Positions 18,529 to 27,468 of a stretch of 64,000 nt of DNA are shown here, in pieces. This stretch comes from Actinomadura logoneensis (GTDB lineage: Bacteria > Actinomycetota > Actinomycetes > Streptosporangiales > Streptosporangiaceae), in contig NZ_QURH01000338.1 in NCBI RefSeq assembly GCF_003428695.1, positions 27,210-91,209 on the forward strand, read 5' to 3'. The notes under the pieces were generated by a model. That model did no database searches and had not been told where the DNA came from. It saw only the letters and a program-made list of their open reading frames with translations. The first letter of the stretch is position 1. Every line of letters begins with the position of its first letter. The position numbers and the translations under genes were made by a program.

Positions 18529-20444
18529 CGATGACCGAGACCGCGCAGTTCTACCGCCGGGTCGGAAGCGTCCGTCCGAGCCATCTGATGTACACCGGCG
18601 GTGTCGGCGCCCTGGTGGACCTGCCGAACTTCTCCGTCCTGGTCAAGGGCCTGGACGACTGGGAGCGGTACCTGGAGTACACGCCGCAGATGCCGATCGC
18701 CGAACCCCGGCTGCTGACGGCCGTTCAGAAGGTCCTCGGCAAGTCCGTGGTCTCGCTCAGGGAGGCACCGTGGCTGGAGGGGCTGGACAAGGACCCCAAG
18801 GGCCCCGCGTCCAAGCTCGGGGTCCCGGTCGCGCCGTTCCCCGCCTGGTTCCGCTGCACGGCGTGCAACGAGCTCGCCGGCCTCGACTCGGGAGTGTTCG
18901 GTTTCGAGAACTCCAAGCCGCGGAAGCCGCACGAGGCCAAGTTCTTCCACGACAAGTGCTCCAGGTCCAAGAAGCGTCCGCTCGCGGTGGCGGCCCGTTT
19001 CGTGCTCTCCTGCATCAACGGCCATCTCGACGAGTTCCCCTACGTCAACTTCGTCCATAAGGGCCTGCCCTGCCCGAAAGCGTCGCATCCTCGGCTGCGC
19101 ATGGACGACCGTGGCGGGAATCTCGGCGCGAACGTCGAGATCGTGTGCATCAACTGCAACGAACGCCGCAACATCCGCGAGGCGCAGGGCAAGCGCGGGG
19201 AGCAGAACCTTCCGCGCTGCCGGGCGAGGCATCCGCACCTGGTGGTGTTCAACCCGCAGGGCTGCACCGCCGACCCGAAGATGCTGGTCGTCGGGGCCTC
19301 CAACCAGTGGTTCGCGCAGACCATGTCGGTTTTGAACGTCCCGCGGACCGGGGCGAGCGAGTTGGAGACCAAGGTCGAGCAGCATTGGGACGCCGTCTCG
19401 GCGCTCCCCTCGACGATGTACGAGTGGGCGCGCAACAACGCTCCGGCCTTCAAGGAGCTCAGGGACTGGTCGGACGAGGAGATCGCGGCGGCCGTCGAAA
19501 GGCTCCGCGGGAAGATGACGGGCGGCGGGGACGACCAGCAGGACGCCAAGAAGATCCCCGACCTCCGTACTCCCGAGTGGGAGATCTTCTCCGCGCCCAA
19601 GCTTCCCGATCCCACCGAGGACTTCACCCTCCGGCGCGACCTCGACGGAGTTCCGGAGCGGCTGACGGACGTCTTCGCCGACGTCCTCCAGGCCGAGCGG
19701 CTCCGTGAGGTCCGCGCGCTGATCGGTTTCACCCGTCTCGACGCTCCCGACCCAGAAGATCCCGAGATGGTGAAGAGCGTCACGCTCGCCCGCTCCAACC
19801 CCACATGGGTGCCCGCGAGCGAGGTCCGCGGCGAGGGCATCTTCTTCAGGCTTCCCGAGGACGTCGTCCAGGAGTGGGAGAAGCGGATCGCCGACTCCGA
19901 GGCCGTGCGGCTGCACCGTGAGGCGTACGGGCGGTACCGGCAGAACCGGTACTCCGACCGGATCCAGAACATGGCCGAGTTCGACCCGATGCACCTGTGG
20001 CCGGGTGCCCGCTACATCGCCTTGCACACGCTGTCCCACCTGCTGATCCGCACGATCTCGCTGGAGTGCGGCTACAGCTCGGCCAGCCTTTCCGAGCGGA
20101 TCTACTCCGGTACCGAGGACGATCCGCACCGCGCGGGCATCCTCATCTACACAGCCGTCCCCGACGCGGACGGAACTCTGGGAGGCCTGGTCTCGCTAGC
20201 CGAACCCGACCAACTCGTCCGGCTGACGCGGCGGGCGCTCGCCGACGCCCGGCACTGCTCCTCCGATCCGTTGTGCTGTGAGCGGCTCCCGCAGGCTCCG
20301 GCGGACTTCCTGCACGGCGCAGCGTGCCACGTGTGCCTCTTCGTGTCCGAGACGACCTGCGAGCGCGGCAACAAGTTCCTGGACCGCAGGTTCGTCGTGC
20401 CGGTGGACCAGCCGGATCTGGCGCTGTACCCGGAGCTGCCGTGA
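18525..20444 (+). CDS. drmB: DISARM core protein DrmB (DUF1998)
   Basis: Predicted 639-aa partner of DrmA. The C-terminal DUF1998 region carries a cysteine-rich signature (CSSDPLCCERL...GAACHVCLFVSETTCERGNKFLD) at about residues 585-630, which probably binds metal. Further paired cysteines (RCTACNE at about 110 and CINCNERRN at about 210) suggest additional zinc-binding modules. In the DISARM core, DrmA and DrmB act as a complex; DrmB lacks helicase motifs. It overlaps drmA and drmC by 4 bp each, giving a coupled drmABC unit. Confidence 0.93.
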   Translation: MTMTETAQFYRRVGSVRPSHLMYTGGVGALVDLPNFSVLVKGLDDWERYLEYTPQMPIAEPRLLTAVQKVLGKSVVSLREAPWLEGLDKDPKGPASKLGVPVAPFPAWFRCTACNELAGLDSGVFGFENSKPRKPHEAKFFHDKCSRSKKRPLAVAARFVLSCINGHLDEFPYVNFVHKGLPCPKASHPRLRMDDRGGNLGANVEIVCINCNERRNIREAQGKRGEQNLPRCRARHPHLVVFNPQGCTADPKMLVVGASNQWFAQTMSVLNVPRTGASELETKVEQHWDAVSALPSTMYEWARNNAPAFKELRDWSDEEIAAAVERLRGKMTGGGDDQQDAKKIPDLRTPEWEIFSAPKLPDPTEDFTLRRDLDGVPERLTDVFADVLQAERLREVRALIGFTRLDAPDPEDPEMVKSVTLARSNPTWVPASEVRGEGIFFRLPEDVVQEWEKRIADSEAVRLHREAYGRYRQNRYSDRIQNMAEFDPMHLWPGARYIALHTLSHLLIRTISLECGYSSASLSERIYSGTEDDPHRAGILIYTAVPDADGTLGGLVSLAEPDQLVRLTRRALADARHCSSDPLCCERLPQAPADFLHGAACHVCLFVSETTCERGNKFLDRRFVVPVDQPDLALYPELP

Positions 20445-21196
20445 ACTCGCCTTTGAAGCGGTTCGCGTCGGCCGCCGCCGCGCCGGCGGCCAGGCTCGGT
20501 CCCACGCGCCTTCGTGTCCTGGCGGATCGTGTCGGCCGTGGGGACCTCTACCGCATTCGTGAGGCGATGCCAGAGTTCGCCGCGGACGTGGAGGCGGTAT
20601 TGGCCGCCCGTGACGACGAAGGCGATCTTCCTTCTGCCACGGTCGCCGCCTTCTTGGAGGGCATGGCCGCCGCGCTGGCGCAGCAGGAGGCCGCGGTGCG
20701 AGTGGAATCGGTCTGGTCCGGGCCGGTCACTCATGCGGTCCCCGTTCGCTCGACGGCTCAGGTGCTCGCGCAGCTCATCGGCCATGCGCGGCACGAGCTG
20801 ATCCTCATGACCTACTCGGCCAAGCCTCATCCGCCTGTCCGCGATGCGATCGCGGTGGCCCTGGAGCGCGGTGTGCGGGTCCGGGTCGTGGTCGAGACGC
20901 TCCAGGGCGCCGGCAGTGCGATCTCCGGCGAGGAACCCGCGGCGGCCTTCCACGGCCTGAACGTGGAGTTGTGGCACTGGCCGGTCCTCAGGCGCCCCGG
21001 ACAGAAGGGGAAGATGCACGCGAAGATCGCCGTGGCCGATCGGCGGGAACTGCTGGTCACCAGCGCGAATCTCACCCAGTCGGGGGCCGACGCCAACATC
21101 GAGGCGGGCCTGCTGGTGCGCGGCGGCTCGGCCCCGCAGCGCGCGGCCGAGCATGTCGACCAGCTACGGACCGACGGGGTTCTGGAGCGGCTGTGA
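20441..21196 (+). CDS. drmC: DISARM phospholipase D-like protein DrmC
   Basis: Predicted 251-aa PLD-superfamily protein. One HKD motif is visible as MHAKIAVADRRELLVTSANLT (about residues 190-210), with a following glutamate region (ANIEAGLLV). This matches DrmC, a PLD-like nuclease candidate found in DISARM. In the founding study it was reported not to be essential for protection. The start is GTG at 20441, inside the drmB stop (GTGA), rather than an in-frame upstream start at 20324 that would overlap drmB by 120 bp. It ends the drmABC run; the next gene starts 93 bp later. Confidence 0.92.
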   Translation: MNSPLKRFASAAAAPAARLGPTRLRVLADRVGRGDLYRIREAMPEFAADVEAVLAARDDEGDLPSATVAAFLEGMAAALAQQEAAVRVESVWSGPVTHAVPVRSTAQVLAQLIGHARHELILMTYSAKPHPPVRDAIAVALERGVRVRVVVETLQGAGSAISGEEPAAAFHGLNVELWHWPVLRRPGQKGKMHAKIAVADRRELLVTSANLTQSGADANIEAGLLVRGGSAPQRAAEHVDQLRTDGVLERL

Positions 21197-21288
21197 CGGC
21201 GCGATCAGCGGAGTGGGTGGAGAAAACCTCCGGTTAAGCGGTTGAATATGTTGATTTACTCCATGCTTACCTGAGGGGAGGTGTCACT

Positions 21289-22857
21289 GTGGCGGACGTC
21301 ATCGCGGGCCGTTACAAGCTCGACCACACCCACATGGGCAAGGGCGGTATGGGGGAGGTGTGGGGAGCCACGGATACCGAACTCATGCGCCGGGTCGCGG
21401 TCAAGTTCATCAGTTTCCCGCAGACTCCCACCGAGCGCGAGGAGCTGGTCAAACGGTTCGACCGGGAGTGCAAGCTCACAGCCCGGATGGACCATCCGGG
21501 CGTCCCCGCCCTGTACGACCTCGGCGAGGAGACCGAAGGACGGTTCGCCCACCGGCGCTACCTGGTGATGCAGCTCATCGAGGGACGCGAGGTGGACGAC
21601 CTCGTGGCCGAGCACGACCCGTTCCCCATCGGATGGGCGGCGGCCATCGCCGCGCAGACCTGCGCGGTGCTCAGCCACGCGCACTCCCTCCAACTCGTCC
21701 ACCGCGACCTCAAGCCCAGCAACCTCATGGTCGACCAGCACGGCGCGGTGAAGGTGCTGGACTTCGGGCTGGCGGCGGCCCTGGACGACGACCAGCGATC
21801 CCGGCTCACCAGTACGGGCCAGATGGTCGGGACGATCGCCTACATGGCGCCCGAGCAGTACGACAACAACTGGAGCCCGCGCAGCGACCTGTACTCGCTC
21901 GGTACGGTCCTGTACGAGATGCTCAGCAGGCGCTGCCCCTTCGCCGGTCCCACCCAGGCGTCCATCATGAAGGCCCGCCTGACGAGCGATGCCGTGCCGG
22001 TCCGTGAACTGCGCCGCGACGTCCCGCCCGCGCTGGAACGGCTTCTGCAGGCCCTGCTGGACCGCGACCCCCGGAACCGGCCGGAGAGCGCCGACGAGGT
22101 CTACGAACACCTCGAACCCCACATCGGCGATCTCCCGTGGCTTCCCGACGCGGTACGGCCCGGGCCGACCTCCGTCCGCCGGTACACGGCGATCGTCGGA
22201 CGCGCCCTGACGACTCGCGTCGCCCGTCCCCAGTCGGCTGACAAGGCGCCTTCGCGATTCGCGGCGCCTGCCGAGAACGGACGGCCCTCCGAGTCGTTCG
22301 GCCGAGGGGACGTGGACCGAGCCCGCCGCCATGCCCGGCGCCTGGTGGGCGAGGCCCGTTACGAAGAAGCGGCCCGGACCATGAGTCGGATCACCGAACG
22401 GGCCGAACGACATTTCGGCGCCGACCACACCGAGGTCATGGAGCTGCGCCGGGAGCTCGCCGAGGTGCGGTTCCAGGCCGGCGACTACCGGACCGCCGCC
22501 GAGGACTTCAACGCGCTCGTCCGCGAACTGTCGCGTTCGTCGGCTCCGGACACCGAACTCGTCCTGCGCCTGCGCTTCCAGGAAGCCAACAGCCATGCGC
22601 TCGCGGGCGACACCCCACGGGCTCTCAACCAGCTCAACGACCTGCTCGCCGACGAACGGCGCATGTTCGGTTCCGACGACAGCCGGGTCCTGGAACTGCG
22701 CCGGCAGGTCGGACTCCTCCAGTTCGGCGCGGGCCGGACCGCCTCGGCCGTCCACACGCTGGAGGACCTCCTCCATGACCTCGTCCGGCTGCACGGACCC
22801 GAGCACGGCATGGTGCGCAAGGTCCGCGAGAGCCTTGACCGCGTGAAGGGACGCTGA
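21289..22857 (+). CDS. Ser/Thr protein kinase with C-terminal TPR-like repeats
   Basis: Predicted 522-aa Hanks-type kinase. It has glycine loop GKGGMGEVW (about residues 13-21), VAIK-type lysine in RVAVKFI (about 37), catalytic loop HRDLKPSNLM (about 138), DFG (about 158) and GTIAYMAPEQ (about 183), all intact. No transmembrane segment is seen, so it is probably cytoplasmic. Residues about 345-520 are repeats of paired helices (EEAARTMSRI, YRTAAEDFNA, PRALNQLNDL) resembling TPRs for partner binding. GAGGGGAGG lies 6 nt before the GTG at 21289. The UvrD-like gene starts 2 bp after the stop, so it is a likely partner or substrate. Kinases occur in several phage-defence systems, such as PglW and Stk2. 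Confidence 0.85.
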   Translation: MADVIAGRYKLDHTHMGKGGMGEVWGATDTELMRRVAVKFISFPQTPTEREELVKRFDRECKLTARMDHPGVPALYDLGEETEGRFAHRRYLVMQLIEGREVDDLVAEHDPFPIGWAAAIAAQTCAVLSHAHSLQLVHRDLKPSNLMVDQHGAVKVLDFGLAAALDDDQRSRLTSTGQMVGTIAYMAPEQYDNNWSPRSDLYSLGTVLYEMLSRRCPFAGPTQASIMKARLTSDAVPVRELRRDVPPALERLLQALLDRDPRNRPESADEVYEHLEPHIGDLPWLPDAVRPGPTSVRRYTAIVGRALTTRVARPQSADKAPSRFAAPAENGRPSESFGRGDVDRARRHARRLVGEARYEEAARTMSRITERAERHFGADHTEVMELRRELAEVRFQAGDYRTAAEDFNALVRELSRSSAPDTELVLRLRFQEANSHALAGDTPRALNQLNDLLADERRMFGSDDSRVLELRRQVGLLQFGAGRTASAVHTLEDLLHDLVRLHGPEHGMVRKVRESLDRVKGR

Positions 22858-22859
22858 CC

Positions 22860-24947
22860 GTGGCGACACTCGGTATCGACCAGGACTTTCTGCGCGATTA
22901 CGCCGAGCTGGAACCCGCGGTCCAGAAACGCGTCCAGGAGGTCTTCCGCAAGTTCTCCGAAGCGACGCACGCGGGTGTGCATCTGGAGAAGGTGCACAAC
23001 GCCCGTGACCCCCGGCTCCAGACCGTCCGCATCACCCAGTTCTGGCGCGGCGTCGTCCTCGCGCCCGACAGTGGCGACTCGTACACGCTGCTGAAGGTCC
23101 TGCCGCACGACGCCGCCTACTCGTGGATCCAGCGCCGCCGGGTGTCGGTCAACGCCGCCACGGGCCGGATCGAGCTGCGCGACGTCGCGTCGATCGAGGA
23201 GACGCTGCCCCAACTGGAGAGGCTGGGGGAGCACGACAACCGGCGGCTGTTCGACGCGGTGAACGACGCGGACCTGCGCCGCCTCGGCGTCGACGGGGAG
23301 ACGCTGACGTTCGCGCGGGCCCTCACCGACCTCATCCAGCTCGAGGCGTCCCAGTCCTTCCTGCCCCCGCAGCAGTACGACGCGCTGATCGGCCTCGCGC
23401 TGGGGATGAGCCCGGACGAGGTCTGGGCGCAGCTCGCCGGGGACCTCCAGGAGCAGGGCTACGACACCGAGGACATCGACGCCGCGGTGACCCGTTCGCC
23501 CGAGCGGGTGGTCCTGGTCCACGGCCCGGACGAGTTGATGGCCGTCTTCGCCGACCCGTTCGCGCTGTGGCGGATCTACCTGCACCCCGCGCAGCGGCGC
23601 GTCGCCTACGGCTCGTTCGGTGGCAGCGCCAAGGTCGGCGGCGCGCCCGGCACCGGCAAGACCGTGGTCGCGCTGCACCGGGCCGCCCACCTCGCCGAGC
23701 AGGGCGGGCGGGTGCTGCTCACCACCTTCACCTCGACCCTGGCGTCCTCGCTCGAGGACAGCCTGCGGCTGCTGACCTCCGACCCGGAGGTGCTGGACCG
23801 CATCGACGTCCGGCACGTCGACCAGATCGCTTACCAGGTCGTCGCCGGACAGCACGGCCGCCTCACGATCCTGCGGCCCGCCGAGGAGAGGGCCACCTGG
23901 AAACGCATCATCAAGCGGCTCGGCCTGCCGTTCACCGAAGGGTTCCTCGCCGCGGAATGGCGTGACGTCGTGCTCGGCCGGGGGGTCGCGGACGCCGACG
24001 CCTACCTGGCTGCGAAGCGGTCGGGACGGGGCCGAGCACTCGGCCACCTCCAGAAGGCCCAGGTCTGGCACGCGGTGAGCGCCTTCAGCGAGGAGCTCAC
24101 CGAACGCAACGTGTGGACGTATGAGTCGATGTGCGCCGAAGCCGCTCGCCTGCTGGCCGACGCCGAGGACAAGCCCTACGACCACGTGATCGTGGACGAG
24201 GCGCAGGACCTCCATCCGGTCCGCTGGCGGCTGCTGCGCGCCGCCGTCGCCGAAGGCCGCGACGACCTGTTCATCGCGGGCGACACCCATCAACGGATCT
24301 ACGGCAACACCGTGTCGCTGCGCGGCCTCGGCATCAAGGTCGCCGGACGGTCCTTCCGGCTCACCGTCAACTACCGCACCACGGCGGAGATCCTCGGCTG
24401 GAGCCTGAACCTGCTGTCGGGCGTCCGCGTGGACGACATGGACGAAGGCCTGGAGAAACTCAGTGGATGCCGCTCCGACGTGCACGGTTCGCCGCCGACC
24501 GCCATCGGTCACCCGACCCGGCAGCGGGAACTGGACCAGCTCGCCGAGAAGATCGGCGCATGGATCTCCTCCGGCGTCTCACCGGAGGAGATCGGCGTGG
24601 CGGCTCGGTCGAACAAACTCGTGGACGAGGCCGTCGGCGCGTTGGACAGGGCGGGCGTCGCAGCCGCCTCCCTCGCCCGCAAGACCCCGGACGGAGCGGT
24701 CCGCGCGGGCACCATGCACCGCATGAAGGGCCTGGAGTTTCGCTGCGTCGCGGTCATCGGCGTGGGCGTTCACCAGATTCCCGCAACCGGCGCCGTCACC
24801 CCGGAGGAGGAGGACAAGGCGGCGCACACCGCCGACCTCGAACGGGAACGCTGCCTGCTGTTCGTGGCGGCCACCCGTGCCAGGGAGGCTCTCTACGTCT
24901 CCTGGCACGGGGAGCCGAGCCCGTTCCTCCGCCCGGTGCTCACCTGA
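22860..24947 (+). CDS. UvrD/Rep-like helicase with ParE/RelE-like N-terminal domain
   Basis: Predicted 695-aa superfamily 1 helicase-like protein. Residues 1 to about 95 (QDFLRDYAELEPAVQKRVQE ... YTLLKVLPHDAAYSWIQRR) have the length and pattern of the ParE/RelE toxin fold. The helicase part has Walker A GGAPGTGKTVVALHRAA (about 259), Walker B VIVDEAQDLHP (about 442), motif IV-type NYRTTAEILG (about 503), HRMKGLEF (about 620) and ATRAREALYVSW (about 671). It starts 2 bp after the kinase stop. The stop TGA abuts the stop of the convergent DUF262 gene, making TGATCA. The toxin-like domain is a pattern call; it may serve for RNA or ribosome binding or only as a docking fold. Confidence 0.83.
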   Translation: MATLGIDQDFLRDYAELEPAVQKRVQEVFRKFSEATHAGVHLEKVHNARDPRLQTVRITQFWRGVVLAPDSGDSYTLLKVLPHDAAYSWIQRRRVSVNAATGRIELRDVASIEETLPQLERLGEHDNRRLFDAVNDADLRRLGVDGETLTFARALTDLIQLEASQSFLPPQQYDALIGLALGMSPDEVWAQLAGDLQEQGYDTEDIDAAVTRSPERVVLVHGPDELMAVFADPFALWRIYLHPAQRRVAYGSFGGSAKVGGAPGTGKTVVALHRAAHLAEQGGRVLLTTFTSTLASSLEDSLRLLTSDPEVLDRIDVRHVDQIAYQVVAGQHGRLTILRPAEERATWKRIIKRLGLPFTEGFLAAEWRDVVLGRGVADADAYLAAKRSGRGRALGHLQKAQVWHAVSAFSEELTERNVWTYESMCAEAARLLADAEDKPYDHVIVDEAQDLHPVRWRLLRAAVAEGRDDLFIAGDTHQRIYGNTVSLRGLGIKVAGRSFRLTVNYRTTAEILGWSLNLLSGVRVDDMDEGLEKLSGCRSDVHGSPPTAIGHPTRQRELDQLAEKIGAWISSGVSPEEIGVAARSNKLVDEAVGALDRAGVAAASLARKTPDGAVRAGTMHRMKGLEFRCVAVIGVGVHQIPATGAVTPEEEDKAAHTADLERERCLLFVAATRAREALYVSWHGEPSPFLRPVLT

Positions 24948-27254
24948 TCAGGGCACGTAGTTGAAGCGGAGGAGGACCTGGCGGGCACCCTCCAGCTCCT
25001 CCGCGGTGAACAACGGAGCCCACTTCGGATCGAGCACGAACGCTTCCACCGACAGGTCGAGGCGGCCCCGCTCCCAGAGCGCCGCGAACCCGTCGGACAT
25101 GTGCTTGAGCGCCAGGACGCGCTTGGCCGCCCCGACCCCGCCGTGCTCCGCGAGCATGCGCAAGAGCGTCGTGGCGTTGTACCCGGCTTCCGCCTTGGTC
25201 CGCTCGTACAGCTCGCGCAGCGCCGCATCGAACTGCTTGGAGAGCTCGGTGTCCTGCCCGGCCTGCGCCTGCGTGGCATCCGCTTCGTCGGCCGCTTCGG
25301 CGACCCGGGACTCGCTGCGGCGGCGGGCGAAGCCGAGCAGCGAATCGACCGAGGTGAAAACCTCGTATCCGAGCTCCCGGATCCGGGCGACATCGGTGTC
25401 CTCCGGGTCCAGTTCCAGCACCACAGGGTCACCCTGCCCGGGCTGGAGCCCGTCCGGCCAGAACGCCTCGGCGACACCCAGGAGGACACCGGTGTCCGGA
25501 TCGGCGATCTCGGCGTCCAGCCGTGGCGCGACGAAACCGAACTCCTCCAGCTCGTCCAGCATGCTCGTGATCTGGACGGCGCGGACGTCGGGCTGCTCGT
25601 CGCTCACCGACACCTGGATGCGCCCCAGCTCGGGAGCCGACGAGGTGGACGTTCCATTGCGCAGCTCGGTGAGGAAGGAGTTCGCGGCCTGCGCCAACAG
25701 CTCGCGGCGCGCTTCGAGGAAGTCCGGGTAACGGTCGATCCGCCACAACTGGGGGTCGGTCGGGATCCACTGCGAGGCCAGCGCCCCGGGCTGGGCCGCC
25801 TCCACCTGGGGGAAGTAGTCCTCCGGGGACCGCATGCCGATCTTGAGGTTGGTCTCCTGGGTGAGGAAGCAGAAGTTCGCCACCGCGTTCACCTGGGACC
25901 GCTGGTACCCGGCCTCGTACAGCACGGCCTTGGGGAAGACGTGGTGCATCTGCAGGCTGGTGAGCTTGCCCAGCATCTCGCTGTGCAGCGGGAGTCCGGA
26001 GCCGAAGTCGCGTGCTCCGCAGACGCGCGTGAGCAGGTAGAGCAGCGGATAGAAGCGGGAACCGATGCTCCAGCCGTCGAAGTCGTGCGGACTGATCGTC
26101 AGGTTCCCGCCGCGCCACCGCTCAACGGAGTCGATGAGCGCGCCGATGCCGTCCTCGCCCGCTCGCCGCGCCCGCTCCAGCGTCTCGTAGTCCTGCGTCA
26201 GGACGGTCTCGACGGACCCCGCGAAACGGCCCCACAGCCCGGACTGGACGAACCAGAACAGCATCCGGTCGCGTTGCTTGGCGTCGTCGAACATTCCGCC
26301 ATTGAGGTGGAGGAACCGCGACACGACGGGGAAAGCGTAGTGCCCCAGCAGGACCCGGTTGTGGTCCAGACCCAGCCGTCCGGCGAGGGCTTCGAGGAAC
26401 CGGCCGATGTAGTCGGCCGAGGACTGGAGGGCCGATTCGAACTCCGGCGCCTGGATCTTCTCCAGGGCGGTGAACTGGGCCCGTCCCTTCGCCACGGCGG
26501 TGACGTTGCGCAGCAGCCAGTCGAGGGTGAAGCGCTCGTATCCGGCCTTCTGCCAGGAGGCGAGGTGCCCGCGCATCGTGGCGCGGGCGGGCGGCCACTC
26601 GGCGCAGATCTTGGCCAGGGCCAGGTCGCCCTTGGACAGCTTGGTGCCACCCGAGTTCACCTTGTTGAAGATGTCGACCACGACGTCTATGCTCTTGTCG
26701 ACGCCGGTGATCTTCTCCTCGTGGAACTCGCGCTCCAGCAGGCCGTGCAGCTTCGTCAGCCGGCTCAGATACTCCGCCAGGTGCGGCTGGGTGCGGGCGT
26801 TGGTGCTCAACGCGGAGATCAGCGGGGTCAGTCCGTCGGTGAACAACCGGGTGACGTCGACCCATCGGGGGTCGTCCTTCATCCGGGAGGCGGCGTAGAA
26901 CTCGAACCGTTCCTCGGCGACGTTGAAACGCAGGTTCAGGAAGGCGTTCGCGTCCCCCTCGAAGAACGCCGGAGGCCGGCCGCGCATCACTCCGTACAGG
27001 GAGGTTATGCGCTGCTGTCCGTCCAGTAGCAGGAGCTTGGCCCCACTGGACACGACGGTCTCGCCGCGCACCGCCGCGCCTCCGACGGACGGCTCGGTCT
27101 CCCAGATCAGCAACGACCCCACCGGGTAGCCCCGGTAGAGCGAGGTCATGAGCCCCCGTACCTGATCTCGATTCCAGACGTACCCTCGCTGGAATTCCGG
27201 AAGGAGCAGCGTGCCCGAGTCGATCTGATCCAGGAGGGTGGCGAGTTTGGTCAC
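24948..27254 (-). CDS. DUF262/HNH protein (GmrSD-like nuclease)
   Basis: Predicted 768-aa protein. N-terminal DUF262 has the ParB/Srx-like signature LLLDGQQRITSLYGVMRG (about residues 75-92), after a typical start (LPEFQRGYVWNRDQVRGLM). This family uses nucleotide hydrolysis in GmrS-type modification-dependent restriction. At about 440-480 an HNH-like region reads MHHVFPKAVLY then NAVANFCFLTQETN, similar to the DUF1524/GmrD nuclease. The last 230 residues are an unassigned extension. GTG at 27254 has AGGA about 7 nt upstream. It is convergent with, and abuts, the UvrD-like gene and diverges from drmMI copy 2. A modification-sensing nuclease flanked by methylases could act against phage with modified DNA. 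Confidence 0.83.
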   Translation of the reverse strand: MTKLATLLDQIDSGTLLLPEFQRGYVWNRDQVRGLMTSLYRGYPVGSLLIWETEPSVGGAAVRGETVVSSGAKLLLLDGQQRITSLYGVMRGRPPAFFEGDANAFLNLRFNVAEERFEFYAASRMKDDPRWVDVTRLFTDGLTPLISALSTNARTQPHLAEYLSRLTKLHGLLEREFHEEKITGVDKSIDVVVDIFNKVNSGGTKLSKGDLALAKICAEWPPARATMRGHLASWQKAGYERFTLDWLLRNVTAVAKGRAQFTALEKIQAPEFESALQSSADYIGRFLEALAGRLGLDHNRVLLGHYAFPVVSRFLHLNGGMFDDAKQRDRMLFWFVQSGLWGRFAGSVETVLTQDYETLERARRAGEDGIGALIDSVERWRGGNLTISPHDFDGWSIGSRFYPLLYLLTRVCGARDFGSGLPLHSEMLGKLTSLQMHHVFPKAVLYEAGYQRSQVNAVANFCFLTQETNLKIGMRSPEDYFPQVEAAQPGALASQWIPTDPQLWRIDRYPDFLEARRELLAQAANSFLTELRNGTSTSSAPELGRIQVSVSDEQPDVRAVQITSMLDELEEFGFVAPRLDAEIADPDTGVLLGVAEAFWPDGLQPGQGDPVVLELDPEDTDVARIRELGYEVFTSVDSLLGFARRRSESRVAEAADEADATQAQAGQDTELSKQFDAALRELYERTKAEAGYNATTLLRMLAEHGGVGAAKRVLALKHMSDGFAALWERGRLDLSVEAFVLDPKWAPLFTAEELEGARQVLLRFNYVP

Positions 27255-27468
27255 GTGATCATCCTAAGTCGCTTCCCGGTTCCATTCGAGGCTTCCGGGA
27301 AGCTCGTGCGGTCTTGTGCCTTAGCGCATGAACGGTGAGTGACAAGAGGTCTGACCGTTACCGGCCTGCGAAGTTGAAGCGGTGAGCCGGGCCGGGTAGA
27401 GCTCAGCCGTGGGTCCTGCGACGACAGCGCGACCGCCGGAAGCGAGCGGGTGCGGGCGGGTGGTCTGA

